Assembly: GCA_035556195.1 (NCBI GenBank)
Contig: DATMFK010000001.1
Coordinates: 1 to 64,000 of the forward strand
DNA from: G016756615 sp035556195
GTDB lineage: Bacteria; Pseudomonadota; Alphaproteobacteria; Rhizobiales; Rhizobiaceae
DNA length: 64,000 bases
Reading direction: 5' to 3'
In this document: positions 34,414 through 42,785 of the stretch, one piece after another
How the letters are laid out: every line of letters begins with the position of its first letter
Numbering within the stretch: the first letter of the stretch is position 1
Notes under the pieces: generated by a model
Told to the model about the DNA's origin: nothing
Seen by the model: only the letters and a program-made list of their open reading frames with translations
Database searches by the model: none
Program-made: the position numbers and the translations under genes

Positions 34414-35292
34414 TCAAGCGGGGTTTCTCATCGGCCTCCCGCGCACGGGCCGCTTTTCCCTCTCATGGGATCGAACGAAGGCGAGGGCGGCGGCGCCTAG
34501 CCCGACAGCGACCACCCACCAGCTTGGACGGACCTGGAAGGCGAAGTCCAGATTGGCCAGCAGCACCCGCATCGGAGGCACGCCGGTTGCAAGGCCATAC
34601 CATGCGCATTCGGCAGCAGCGGTGCCAAGCCCTGCCAGAGCGGCGATCCCCGCCAGCACCGGGAGCGACGTGATCCCCAAACCGCGCCAATGGGCAATCC
34701 GGTACAACATCAGAAGAATGAACAGGCCGGACATCAGGGTCGCCTGATAGACGTCCGCCTTTGTCTGCATGAAGAAGTGGACGGCCCCGAGGATGCCTAT
34801 CGCATAGACGATGCGATGAAGCCTGTTCCAGTTGCCTCCCAGCCGCCTGATCATGGCATCGGTGGACGTCGCCCCGAGAGCGACGAGGCCGACAAGCGCG
34901 GAGAACCCGATGGTGAGATAAACGCGCAATGCAATCTCGCTGCCGACGCGCCAAAGATTCCACTTCTGGTCGGCCATGTAGAGAGTGAGATGTGCAAGGC
35001 CATAAGCCAACGCAGCGAGCCCCAGCATACGTCGCACCTGGATCAGTTTGGGCCAGTTGCCGATCCGGCGCAAAGGCGTGACGGCCAGGGACAGCAGCAG
35101 GAAGCGTATCGTCCAGTCACCGGTTTGGTGAATGGCTTCGGTGATCGGCCGAGGTCCAAGAAGTCTCGCCTCCCACGACCAGGCGATCATGAGCGCGGGG
35201 ACAAGAATCCCGGCGAAGACTGCCGCCTTCAGCGGAGAGAAGCGTCCCGCCCGATCTGTCCAGGGCATTTTCGGAGCAATCGATCCAACCAT
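34414..35292 (-). CDS. MsrQ-like ferric-reductase-type haem membrane protein
   Basis: 292 residues from ATG 35292; an ATG eight codons later is also possible. Membrane helices with conserved His in GLAHLTLYMAD, NRLHRIVYAIGILGAVHFFMQTKAD and neighbouring segments match the ferric-reductase-like domain and the YedZ/MsrQ family, which passes electrons from the quinone pool to the periplasmic methionine sulfoxide reductase MsrP. An extra C-terminal extension with helices (about 215-270) makes it longer than E. coli MsrQ. No msrP gene is adjacent, so the partner is elsewhere or different. Confidence 0.8.
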   Translation of the reverse strand: MVGSIAPKMPWTDRAGRFSPLKAAVFAGILVPALMIAWSWEARLLGPRPITEAIHQTGDWTIRFLLLSLAVTPLRRIGNWPKLIQVRRMLGLAALAYGLAHLTLYMADQKWNLWRVGSEIALRVYLTIGFSALVGLVALGATSTDAMIRRLGGNWNRLHRIVYAIGILGAVHFFMQTKADVYQATLMSGLFILLMLYRIAHWRGLGITSLPVLAGIAALAGLGTAAAECAWYGLATGVPPMRVLLANLDFAFQVRPSWWVVAVGLGAAALAFVRSHEREKRPVRGRPMRNPA

Positions 35293-35364
35293 CCCGCAAA
35301 CTATACGTGTGAAAACGTGGCTGTCGTGGCGCCGATCATCACGAGTGGGTGACCGCCCGGCCAA

Positions 35365-35976
35365 TCACCACATCGTGGCCCTCGCCCGCTCAGGCCAGTC
35401 CTCGTCATATGCCACGCCGTCGATGCCGTTCCTGCTCGTCACGGCAAGGATCCTGCCTGGCGTGGGCAGAGCCCCAGGCACGACATGCCGATCCGGGTTC
35501 CACAGTTCGGAGCGATGGATGGCCCGGGCGCACTGGAAGTAGACGGCTTCCACGGCGACGATCGTGATCGACCGGGCCGCCTTGCCCTCCACGGCGAACG
35601 AGGCGCAAAGATCGGGATCGATGGAGATCGTGGCGCGGCCGTTCACCCTCAGCGTCGTTCCGGAACCCGGCACGAGGAACAACAGCCCCACCCTGTCGTC
35701 CCGCAGGATGTTGCGCAGCGAGTCGGCTCGGTTGTTCCCGCGCCTGTCCGGCATCATCAACGTGCGTTCGTTGTGGATGCGCACGAAGCCGGCGCGATCG
35801 CCGCGTGGCGAACAATCGAGCCCCTCGGGACCGCTGGTGGCAAGCGCCACGAACGGGGAGGCTTCGATGAAGGCGGCGTATTCGGGGATGATATGGTCGA
35901 GTTCCTTGACCAGGGAGGTCTCTCCCGGGCGACCGTAGAGTTCTTCGAGCTGCTCGATAGAGGTGATGGTGGTCAT
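35365..35976 (-). CDS. Pyridoxamine 5'-phosphate oxidase-like FMN flavoprotein (MSMEG_1061 type)
   Basis: 203 residues with a split-barrel flavin fold. ASPFVALATSGPEGLDCSPRGD and the RGNNRADSLRNILRD segment are typical of the TIGR04025-type FMN-dependent proteins, and the ending HRSELWNPDRH is conserved. It probably reduces a small electrophile or uses F420/FMN. The ribosome site AGGATAG precedes the ATG. It is separated from the upstream DUF971 gene by 66 bases that contain the inverted repeat TTCAC-N7-GTGAA. Confidence 0.85.
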   Translation of the reverse strand: MTTITSIEQLEELYGRPGETSLVKELDHIIPEYAAFIEASPFVALATSGPEGLDCSPRGDRAGFVRIHNERTLMMPDRRGNNRADSLRNILRDDRVGLLFLVPGSGTTLRVNGRATISIDPDLCASFAVEGKAARSITIVAVEAVYFQCARAIHRSELWNPDRHVVPGALPTPGRILAVTSRNGIDGVAYDEDWPERARATMW

Positions 35977-36002
35977 GATCTATCCTGCTGACCCGCGCTC
36001 TA

Positions 36003-36019
36003 TTCACATGTTACGTGAA
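36003..36019. promoter_or_regulatory. Inverted repeat TTCAC-N7-GTGAA upstream of the flavoprotein gene
   Basis: Perfect 5-base arms lie 27 bases before the flavoprotein start on the minus strand, followed on the plus strand by GTTTTTT. A regulator binding site is more likely than a terminator because the stem is weak and the distance to the start is promoter-like. Confidence 0.35.
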
Positions 36020-36042
36020 GTTTTTTACGACAGCCTCCGGAT

Positions 36043-36393
36043 CTATCCCCGCGACAGGCCCTTCTGGGCAAGTTCGTCGAGATAGGCCTGCCAGCGCTGT
36101 TCCTTTTCCAGCCCGAGTTCGCGGAGGTAGTTCCACGTGAAGATCCCGGTATCGTGCAGATCGTCGAAGGTGATGCGAACAGCGTAGTTGCCGACGGGCT
36201 CGACGCCGAGGATCGCTACATTCCTCTTGCCCGGCACGGTGATACGCTGCTCCGGCGAATGTCCCTGCACTTCGGCTGACGGGGAAAGGACGCGCAGCAA
36301 CTCTGCCTCGAGTTGGAAAGCCTGATGGCCAGGATAAGTGACCGTCAACAGCTTGCGATCCTTGGAGACGCGAAGTTCGGTCGGTGCGGTCAT
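36043..36393 (-). CDS. DUF971 family protein (GBBH-like N-terminal domain)
   Basis: 116 residues. The typical DUF971 order is seen: LTVTYPGHQAFQLEAELLRVLSPSAEVQGH, then GVEPVGNYAVRITFDDLHDTGIFTWNYLRELG. This domain is also found at the N-terminus of gamma-butyrobetaine hydroxylases and in iron-sulfur-related proteins. The stand-alone form has no settled function. The gene is divergent from moaA across a region holding a rhizobial repeat. Confidence 0.9.
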   Translation of the reverse strand: MTAPTELRVSKDRKLLTVTYPGHQAFQLEAELLRVLSPSAEVQGHSPEQRITVPGKRNVAILGVEPVGNYAVRITFDDLHDTGIFTWNYLRELGLEKEQRWQAYLDELAQKGLSRG

Positions 36394-36403
36394 GGTGCCT
36401 CTC

Positions 36404-36503
36404 TAGAGTATTTCCGTTTTCTTCGAGTCACGGAGGATGCTCCATCCCTTTTTCACGCAATTCGCGGCGGAAAACCGGTTCCCACTTTTCCTGGAATTGC
36501 TCT
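36404..36503. repeat. RIME-type rhizobial intergenic repeat
   Basis: A 100-base element bounded by TAGAGTATTTCC and TGGAATTGCTCT. On the other strand it begins AGAGCAATTCCAGGAAAAGTG and continues through CGGTTTTCCGC, GAATTGCG, GGAGCAT and GAAAACGGAAAT to CTCTA. I recall this order of blocks from the palindromic intergenic repeat of Rhizobium, Sinorhizobium and Mesorhizobium genomes. Internal inverted repeats would fold into a long stem-loop. It lies between divergent DUF971 and moaA genes and is the only copy noticed. Confidence 0.75.
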
Positions 36504-36672
36504 GTCGCCGATGGTTTCCTACGCCGGTTCCGCGTGTCGCGAAAGCCCCGCCAATCCAGCCCTGTTGCCGGCACGGTCCGGTAAATGTTACGAAAGGAGA
36601 AGGGCTCCGGCCTTGAAGCGCGGCTCGGGATGCACGACATTGGGCCGGAAGGTCGGGACAAGGGCATAGGCA

Positions 36673-37683
36673 ATGGGTTTCCACGACGGCACGATGATCG
36701 ATCCCTTCGGCAGGACGATCACCTACCTCCGCGTTTCGGTGACCGATCGTTGCGATTTCCGGTGCACCTATTGCATGGCGGAAGACATGACCTTCCTGCC
36801 CAAGAAGGATCTTCTGTCGCTTGAAGAACTCGACCGGCTGTGCACCGTCTTCATCGAGAAAGGCGTGCGCAAGCTTCGCCTGACAGGCGGCGAGCCGCTT
36901 GTGCGCAAGAACGTCATGCACCTCGTCCGCCAGCTGTCGCGTCATCTCGACAGCGGCGCCCTGGAGGAGTTGACGCTGACGACCAACGGGTCGCAATTGT
37001 CGCGCTTCGCCGCGGAACTGGCCGACTGCGGGGTCAGGCGCATCAACGTGTCCCTCGACACGCTCGATCCGGACAAGTTCCACGCGATCACCCGCTGGGG
37101 CCATCTCGCCAAGGTGTTGGAAGGCATCGATGCCGCGCAGGCCGCCGGGCTGAAGATCAAGCTCAATGCCGTCGCGCTGAAGGATTTCAACGAGCACGAG
37201 ATACCTGACCTCATGCGCTGGGCACACGGTCGGGGCATGGATCTCACCGTGATCGAGACGATGCCGATGGGCGAGATCGACGCCGATCGGACGGATCAGT
37301 ATCTTCCTCTTTCGGTGCTGCGCGCCGATCTCGAGCGTCAGTTCACGCTGCACGACATACCATATAAGACCGGCGGTCCGGCGCGGTATGTCGAAGTCGC
37401 CGAAACGGGTGGCAGGCTCGGCTTCATCACGCCGATGACACATAATTTCTGCGAAAGCTGCAATCGCGTGCGGCTGACCTGCACGGGCACGCTCTACATG
37501 TGTCTCGGCCAGGAAGATGCCGCCGACCTGCGGGCGCCCTTGCGCGCTTCGGAAGCCAATGAACTCGTGTCCAACGCCATCGACGCCGCGATCACGCGCA
37601 AGCCCAAGGGCCACGACTTCGTGATAGACCGCCGCACCAAGCGGCCCGCCGTCTCGCGGCACATGAGCGTCACCGGCGGCTGA
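36673..37683 (+). CDS. moaA: GTP 3',8-cyclase MoaA
   Basis: 336 residues. The radical-SAM cluster Cys are at 27, 31 and 34 in CDFRCTYC. TGGEPLVRKN is the SAM-binding glycine motif. The C-terminal cluster is in NFCESCNRVRLTCTGTLYMCLG, and the protein ends in the family-typical GG needed for catalysis. It converts GTP to 3',8-cyclo-7,8-dihydro-GTP, the first step of molybdenum cofactor synthesis, with MoaC elsewhere. The start at 36673 gives a seven-residue lead before an alternative ATG (36694). mobA and mobB follow after two transporter genes. Confidence 0.96.
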   Translation: MGFHDGTMIDPFGRTITYLRVSVTDRCDFRCTYCMAEDMTFLPKKDLLSLEELDRLCTVFIEKGVRKLRLTGGEPLVRKNVMHLVRQLSRHLDSGALEELTLTTNGSQLSRFAAELADCGVRRINVSLDTLDPDKFHAITRWGHLAKVLEGIDAAQAAGLKIKLNAVALKDFNEHEIPDLMRWAHGRGMDLTVIETMPMGEIDADRTDQYLPLSVLRADLERQFTLHDIPYKTGGPARYVEVAETGGRLGFITPMTHNFCESCNRVRLTCTGTLYMCLGQEDAADLRAPLRASEANELVSNAIDAAITRKPKGHDFVIDRRTKRPAVSRHMSVTGG

Positions 37684-37782
37684 TCCCCACCGACCGTGAC
37701 CTTCCGCTGGCCCATGCGATAGACGTTTCCGGTTTCGGCCACGACTGCTACATGCAGTTGAAACGAACTTCCGGAAACGCCA

Positions 37783-38703
37783 TTGCCTGCTTCATCCAAT
37801 CTGCGCGGCGCCATGCTCATGTCCATCGCCATGGCGGCGTTCACCACCAATGATGCGATCACCAAAGCCGTCTCCTCTGCGATGAACATGGGGCAGGTGA
37901 TGCTCGTCCGGGGCCTGTTCGCGACCCTGCTCGTCGTCCTCATTGCCTGGCACAAGGGAGCCTTGCGCGCACCCCTCGGCGTTCTCCAGCCCATGGTCAT
38001 GCTGCGCGTTTTCGGTGAAGTCGGCGGCACGGTCTGCTTCCTCCTCGCCCTCGCTCGCCTGCCGATCGCCAATGTGTCCGCCGTGATGCAGGCCTTGCCG
38101 CTGGCCGTCACCATGGGCGCGGCGCTCGTCTTCGACGAGCCGGTCGGCTGGCGACGCTGGCTCGCCATCTCCATCGGCTTCCTCGGCGTGGTGATCGTCG
38201 TCAGGCCGGGATTCGAGGGTTTCAGCGCCTACGCGCTTCTGGCGCTGGCGAGCGTGTTCTTCTGCGCGATAAGGGATCTCGCGACCAAACGCATTCCGGC
38301 CGACGTGCCGACCTTCCTGGTGTCCACAGCTACCTCGGCCGCGGTGATGATCACCGGAGCAGCGACCGTCCAGCCGCTGGGGGGTTGGATGCCGCTTACC
38401 TTCTATAGCGCCGCCCTCCTCGCGACAGCTGCCCTTCTCCTCATCGTCGGCTACCAATCCATCATCGGGGCCATGAGGACGGGGGAGATCTCCTTCATCG
38501 CCCCATTCCGTTACACGGCGCTCCTGTGGTCGATCCTGCTCGGTTTCGCATTCTTCGGCGACGTGCCGGACGCTGCGATGATCGTGGGCGCCACCATCAT
38601 CATCGGCTCCGGCCTCTATGCGCTCTATCGCGAACGTGTCCTGGGCAAAGGGATGCCGGCCACGGAGAGCACAGGTCCCGCGATGGTTCCGGACGGCATG
38701 TAA
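37783..38703 (+). CDS. DMT superfamily (EamA) transporter
   Basis: 306 residues with ten membrane helices in two EamA repeats (about 8-140 and 155-290). The start is uncertain: TTG at 37783 gives MPASSNLRGAMLMSIAMAAF, and an ATG ten codons later starts within the first helix. LVFDEPVGWRRWLAISIGFLGVVIVVRPG is the typical end of the first repeat. It probably exports or imports a small metabolite of unknown identity. It sits between moaA and mobA, and its stop overlaps the next start by one base (TAATG). Confidence 0.85.
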   Translation: MPASSNLRGAMLMSIAMAAFTTNDAITKAVSSAMNMGQVMLVRGLFATLLVVLIAWHKGALRAPLGVLQPMVMLRVFGEVGGTVCFLLALARLPIANVSAVMQALPLAVTMGAALVFDEPVGWRRWLAISIGFLGVVIVVRPGFEGFSAYALLALASVFFCAIRDLATKRIPADVPTFLVSTATSAAVMITGAATVQPLGGWMPLTFYSAALLATAALLLIVGYQSIIGAMRTGEISFIAPFRYTALLWSILLGFAFFGDVPDAAMIVGATIIIGSGLYALYRERVLGKGMPATESTGPAMVPDGM

Positions 38704-39902
38704 TGGGCTCGTCCTATCTCGATCGTTTCTCGCCCCCTCACATCACGACGCTGGTCATCGCCACCGCCGCCAGCACCTTGCCGATGAACGTCTTTCTACC
38801 GTCGTTGTCCGGGATGGCCCGCTATTTCGAGGCCGACTATGCGGTGATGCAGCTCGCGATATCGCTCTATCTCGCCGCGACCGGCATATTCCAGTTGTTC
38901 ATCGGCCCGGCATCGGACCGGTTCGGCCGGCGCCCGGTGATGTTGACGTGCTTCGTCATCTTCATCGTGGGCACGATCGCGGCGATCTACGCACCCACCA
39001 TCGAATTCCTGTTGGCGTGCCGGCTCCTGCAGGCATTTTCGGCCGCCGGCATCGTGTTGTCGCGTGCCATCGTGCGCGACACCGTCGATTCCAGCGAAGC
39101 CGCGAGCATGATCGGCTATGTGACCATGGGCATGGCGCTTGTCCCCATGGTCGCCCCGATGATTGGCGGATTCCTCGACGAGATCTACGGCTGGAGGGCG
39201 ACTTTCGTGCTGACGCTGGCCTTCGGGGTGCTGGCAATGGCGATCATCTATCTCGACCTCGGCGAAACGGCGGTAAGCCGGTCGAACAGCATGGCCGCGC
39301 AGCTCCTTACCTTCCCGCTGCTGATCCGATCCAGGCGGTTCTGGGGCTACACATTCACGGCCGCTTTCGCTTCCGGCGCCTTTTTCGCCTTCATCGGAGG
39401 CGGACCGTATGTCGCGACCGAGATCCTTGGTCTTTCACCTTCGAGCTACGGCATCTATTTCGGCATAATCTCCGGCGGCTATATCGTAGGCAATTTCCTG
39501 TCGGGTCGATTGTCGCGGCGGATCGGGATCAATCGCATGATGTTGACCGGCAACCTGATCGCCACCGCTGGAACAATTCTCGCCCTCGTCCTGTTCCTGT
39601 CGGGGCTTTATCACCCGTTCTCGCTGTTCGGACCGGTGATTTTCCTGGGGGTCGGCAACGGCATGACCCTTCCCAACGCCAATGCCGGCATCGTCAGCGC
39701 CCGGCCGGAGCTTGCCGGATCTGCCTCCGGTCTCGGCGGGGCCTTCCAGATCGGCTCGGGCGCGATATTGTCGCTGCTCGCCAGCATGCTGCTGTCCCCC
39801 GAAAGCGGTCCTCACCCGTTGATCATCGTGATGGCAGTCTCCTCCTTTGCCGCCGTGCTCTCGACGCTCTATGTCATGCGCATCGGGACTGGGAAGGAAT
39901 GA
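38703..39902 (+). CDS. Bcr/CflA family MFS drug-resistance transporter
   Basis: 399 residues, twelve membrane helices. The MFS motif between helices 2 and 3 reads GPASDRFGRRPVML, and ACRLLQAFSAAGIVLSRAIVRD is the Bcr/CflA signature in helix 4. These proteins export drugs or small peptides by proton antiport. The start overlaps the EamA stop by one base and its stop overlaps mobA in an ATGA, so the gene is part of the Moco-region operon. The link to the cofactor is not obvious. Confidence 0.92.
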   Translation: MGSSYLDRFSPPHITTLVIATAASTLPMNVFLPSLSGMARYFEADYAVMQLAISLYLAATGIFQLFIGPASDRFGRRPVMLTCFVIFIVGTIAAIYAPTIEFLLACRLLQAFSAAGIVLSRAIVRDTVDSSEAASMIGYVTMGMALVPMVAPMIGGFLDEIYGWRATFVLTLAFGVLAMAIIYLDLGETAVSRSNSMAAQLLTFPLLIRSRRFWGYTFTAAFASGAFFAFIGGGPYVATEILGLSPSSYGIYFGIISGGYIVGNFLSGRLSRRIGINRMMLTGNLIATAGTILALVLFLSGLYHPFSLFGPVIFLGVGNGMTLPNANAGIVSARPELAGSASGLGGAFQIGSGAILSLLASMLLSPESGPHPLIIVMAVSSFAAVLSTLYVMRIGTGKE

Positions 39903-40519
39903 ACGTCATCGCCGGCATAATCCTCGCCGGAGGCCGATCGCGTCGCATGGGCGGCGGCGACAAGTGCCTGCGCCGGCTCGGTGGACGGCCGCTGTTGCGC
40001 CATGTGATCGATCGCCTCGCTCCGCAAGCGGGGCCGCTCGCGATCAGCGCCAATGGCGACCCCAGCCGTTTCGCTGAATTCTCCGTTCCGGTTGTCCCCG
40101 ACACGATCCCCGGCTTTGCCGGTCCTCTCGCCGGCGTCTTGGCCGGCATGGAGTGGGCTCGGCGCGAGACCGATGCCACCTGGCTCGTCTCGGTCGCCAG
40201 CGACACGCCCTTCTTCCCGACCGATCTCGTGAGCCGGCTGGCAACCGCCGCGGATCAGGAAAACATCGTCGTCGCGTCCTCCGGCGGCAGGCGCCATCCC
40301 GTCTTCGCCCTGTGGCCGGTGACGCTCGCTCCCGCCCTTCGCGCCTTTCTGGAGGATGGGGCGACCTACAAGGTTTCGACCTTCGTGGAAGGCCATGAAT
40401 CGGCTGTCGTGGACTTCGCAATGATCGAAGCGACCGGCGGCGACCCCTTCTTCAACGTGAATACGCAAGAAGACCTGGCCGTGGCCGAAGGTCTCATACG
40501 AGCGGAACGCACCTCATGA
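39899..40519 (+). CDS. mobA: Molybdenum cofactor guanylyltransferase MobA
   Basis: 206 residues. The N-terminal nucleotide-binding signature is GIILAGGRSRRMGGGDKCL, with the Gly-rich loop and Lys. SVASDTPFFPTDLV carries the metal-binding Asp, and NVNTQEDLAVAE closes the fold. It transfers GMP from GTP to molybdopterin-Mo to make bis-MGD-type cofactor for DMSO-reductase-family enzymes. It overlaps the MFS gene upstream and mobB downstream by four bases each. Confidence 0.95.
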   Translation: MNVIAGIILAGGRSRRMGGGDKCLRRLGGRPLLRHVIDRLAPQAGPLAISANGDPSRFAEFSVPVVPDTIPGFAGPLAGVLAGMEWARRETDATWLVSVASDTPFFPTDLVSRLATAADQENIVVASSGGRRHPVFALWPVTLAPALRAFLEDGATYKVSTFVEGHESAVVDFAMIEATGGDPFFNVNTQEDLAVAEGLIRAERTS

Positions 40520-41028
40520 TCCAGCGCGTACTCGGCATCACCGGTTGGAAGAATTCGGGCAAGACGACGTTGACCGAGCGCCTCGTCGCCGAACTCACGC
40601 GACGTGGCTTTAAGATTTCCACGATCAAACACGCGCATCATAGCTTCGACATCGACAAGGAAGGAACCGACAGCTACCGGCACCGGGAAGCCGGTGCGGC
40701 CGAAGTAGCGATCGTGTCGGGCAATCGCTGGGCACTCATGCACGAGTTGCGCGGCGAGCAAGAGCCGCGTCTCGATGATATCCTCGCCCGCCTCGCGCCC
40801 TGCGACCTCGTCCTGATCGAAGGCTACAAGCGCGAAGCGCATCCGAAGATAGAAACGCGGCGGCTGGACGCCAAGGACACCACTCCACTGACGACCGGAG
40901 ACAACAACATCGTTGCTGTCGCAGCCGACCATGCCATTTGCGGGGAAGCCGTTCCCGTCTTCGGCCTCGACGACATTTCGGGCATTGCAGACTTCATCAT
41001 CGCGGCCCTGAAACCAGGAGATCGGTAG
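40516..41028 (+). CDS. mobB: Molybdopterin-guanine dinucleotide biosynthesis protein MobB
   Basis: 170 residues. P-loop GWKNSGKTTL (10-19), then ISTIKHAHHSFDIDKEGTDSYRHREAGA, the conserved block of MobB, and LVLIEGYKREAHPKIE. It is a GTP-binding accessory protein that helps MobA. Both mob genes overlap, as in many rhizobia. Confidence 0.95.
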   Translation: MIQRVLGITGWKNSGKTTLTERLVAELTRRGFKISTIKHAHHSFDIDKEGTDSYRHREAGAAEVAIVSGNRWALMHELRGEQEPRLDDILARLAPCDLVLIEGYKREAHPKIETRRLDAKDTTPLTTGDNNIVAVAADHAICGEAVPVFGLDDISGIADFIIAALKPGDR

Positions 41029-41100
41029 CCTTTTTTCGCAAACCCCGGCTTTCCCGAGAGCAGGAAGACCGCGCCATTCCACGACGGTTTTGCGATTGCT

Positions 41101-41131
41101 TTTCCGTCGGAAACAATGGGAATATTATTCC
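41101..41131 (+). promoter_or_regulatory. Two palindromes over a promoter upstream of the amino-acid transporter
   Basis: TTTCCG-T-CGGAAA (41101-41113) and GGAATA-T-TATTCC (41119-41131) are perfect 6-1-6 palindromes with centres 18 bases apart. The second contains TATTAT (41123-41128), a good -10 hexamer. The first lies where the -35 would be, with 16 bases between. The start codon follows about 70 bases later. This is a typical operator-over-promoter layout. Confidence 0.5.
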
Positions 41132-41201
41132 TCAATCGGCGTATCCAGACGCCGGCCGGCTGACGTGGGGACACGGCCGGAAAATAACAGAGAGGAACAT
41201 C

Positions 41202-41984
41202 ATGCGTATTTCCAAGCGTATCGCTTTGGCGGCGTCGGCTGCCTTCCTCGCCTTCTCGGTCGGGGCGGCAGGAGCTCAGGAGCTGACTTTGAAGATCGGC
41301 ACTGAAGGAGCCTATCCCCCATTCAACAATCTCACGCCCGACGGCAAGCTGGAAGGCTTCGACATCGACATCGCAAAGGCGCTCTGTGAGGAGATGAAAG
41401 CCAAGTGCGAGTTCGTCACCCAGGATTGGGACGGCATCATTCCGGCGCTCCAGGCCGGAAAGTTCGATGCCATCATCGCCTCCATGTCGATCACCGACGA
41501 GCGCAAGGAGAAGGTCGACTTCACCAACAAATACTACCAGACGCCGCCCGCGATCGTCGCTCCGAAGGACACCGACATCAAGGGCGTGACGAAGGAGGAC
41601 CTTGCCGGCAAGACGATCGGGGTCCAGGGCAGCACGACCCATTTCAACTATGCCGAGAAGACCTATACGGACAGCACGATAAAGCCCTATCCGACGGCCC
41701 AGGAATACCAGCTCGATCTCGCCAATGGCCGCATCGACGCCGCGAATGACGACATCGTGGTCGTGCAGCAGTTCCTCGCCTCTCCCGAGGGAGAGTGCTG
41801 CAAGCTCGTGGGCACGATCAAGCCGGTGCCGGAAATCCATGGCGAAGGCGTCGGCGTCGCGATCCGCAAGGGCGAAACCGATCTGAAGAACAAATTCAAC
41901 GCAGCTATCGACGCGATCCGCGCCAACGGCAAATACAAAGAGATCAACGACAAGTACTTCAACTTCGATGCCTACGGCAGCTGA
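41202..41984 (+). CDS. Polar amino-acid ABC transporter substrate-binding protein (HisJ/ArgT type)
   Basis: 260 residues. The signal peptide ends at AAGAQEL. KIGTEGAYPPFNNLTPDGKLEGFDIDIAKALC and DWDGIIPALQAGKFDAIIASMSITDERK are the classic lysine/arginine/ornithine/histidine-binding signatures, including Asp and Ser contacts. CEEMKAKC would be the disulfide pair of HisJ. An AGAGGA ribosome site lies just before the ATG. It is the first gene of a three-gene transporter operon and is separated from the permeases by a strong stem-loop. Confidence 0.93.
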   Translation: MRISKRIALAASAAFLAFSVGAAGAQELTLKIGTEGAYPPFNNLTPDGKLEGFDIDIAKALCEEMKAKCEFVTQDWDGIIPALQAGKFDAIIASMSITDERKEKVDFTNKYYQTPPAIVAPKDTDIKGVTKEDLAGKTIGVQGSTTHFNYAEKTYTDSTIKPYPTAQEYQLDLANGRIDAANDDIVVVQQFLASPEGECCKLVGTIKPVPEIHGEGVGVAIRKGETDLKNKFNAAIDAIRANGKYKEINDKYFNFDAYGS

Positions 41985-42011
41985 GCGGCGTAGCCTGCAC
42001 GCGTGAACTGA

Positions 42012-42049
42012 TCGCCGCGGCAACGGGACCCTTGCCGTTGCCGCGGCGA
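42012..42049 (+). terminator. Strong intercistronic stem-loop between binding-protein and permease genes
   Basis: A perfect 15-bp stem (42012-42026 with 42035-42049; arm TCGCCGCGGCAACGG) with an 8-base loop. No T run follows. Such structures after binding-protein genes protect the upstream message and lower downstream expression. Confidence 0.75.
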
Positions 42050-42074
42050 ACAAGGCAGCAGGAAAGGCGGCGAC

Positions 42075-42785
42075 GTGGCCAATGTGCTCACATTGCTCGG
42101 ATTCGGGCCGGAGGGTTGGGGGGGCGCCATCCTTTGGGGTGTCGTCGTTACGGTATCGCTTGCGCTCGCGACACTACCGCTCGGACTGTTCATCGGCTTC
42201 TTCGTGGCGGTGGCCAAGCAATCGCGCGAGCCATCCCTGCGAATGGCGGGCAACATCTACACCACGATCTTTCGCGGCCTGCCCGAGCTCCTGACGCTGT
42301 TCCTGGTGTTCTACGGCGCACAGATCGGAATCCAGACCGTTTTGCGGCTGTTCGATCCCGAGGCAGTGGTCGAGATCAACAGTTTCATCGCCGGCATGAT
42401 CGCGCTCGGAGCGGTATTCTCTGCCTATGCGAGCGAGACCTTCCTGTCGGCCTTCCGCGCCATACCGCGTGGCCAATATGAAGGCGGCTATGCGATCGGG
42501 CTGACGAGCGGCCAGACCATGCGTCTGGTCGTTTTGCCCCAACTGATCCGCATCGCCCTGCCCGGCCTCGGCAATCTGTGGATGGCGCTGCTCAAGGATA
42601 CAGCCCTCGTTTCCGTGGTCGGGCTGGCGGACATCCTCCGCCAGACCGGCGTCGCCGCCCGCGTCACCAAACATGCGTTCCTGTTCTTCGGAGCGGCCGC
42701 GCTCCTCTACCTTGTGCTGGCCATGCTGTCCTCCCTCGTCATCAAAGCCATAGAAGACAGGGCACGCCGAGGCGAGGCGAGGTGA
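42075..42785 (+). CDS. Polar amino-acid ABC transporter permease (HisQ type)
   Basis: 236 residues from a GTG (42075) preceded by AGGAAAGG. About five membrane helices. The cytoplasmic EAA-like loop reads AIPRGQYEGGYAIGLTSGQTMRLVVLPQ, the ATPase contact. It forms a heterodimer with the product of the next gene, which it overlaps by one base. Confidence 0.93.
   Translation: MANVLTLLGFGPEGWGGAILWGVVVTVSLALATLPLGLFIGFFVAVAKQSREPSLRMAGNIYTTIFRGLPELLTLFLVFYGAQIGIQTVLRLFDPEAVVEINSFIAGMIALGAVFSAYASETFLSAFRAIPRGQYEGGYAIGLTSGQTMRLVVLPQLIRIALPGLGNLWMALLKDTALVSVVGLADILRQTGVAARVTKHAFLFFGAAALLYLVLAMLSSLVIKAIEDRARRGEAR

Noticed and set aside
36504..36672. Molybdenum cofactor riboswitch before moaA
   Set aside because: No conserved core or matching helices were recognised; the upstream structure is explained by the RIME-type repeat.
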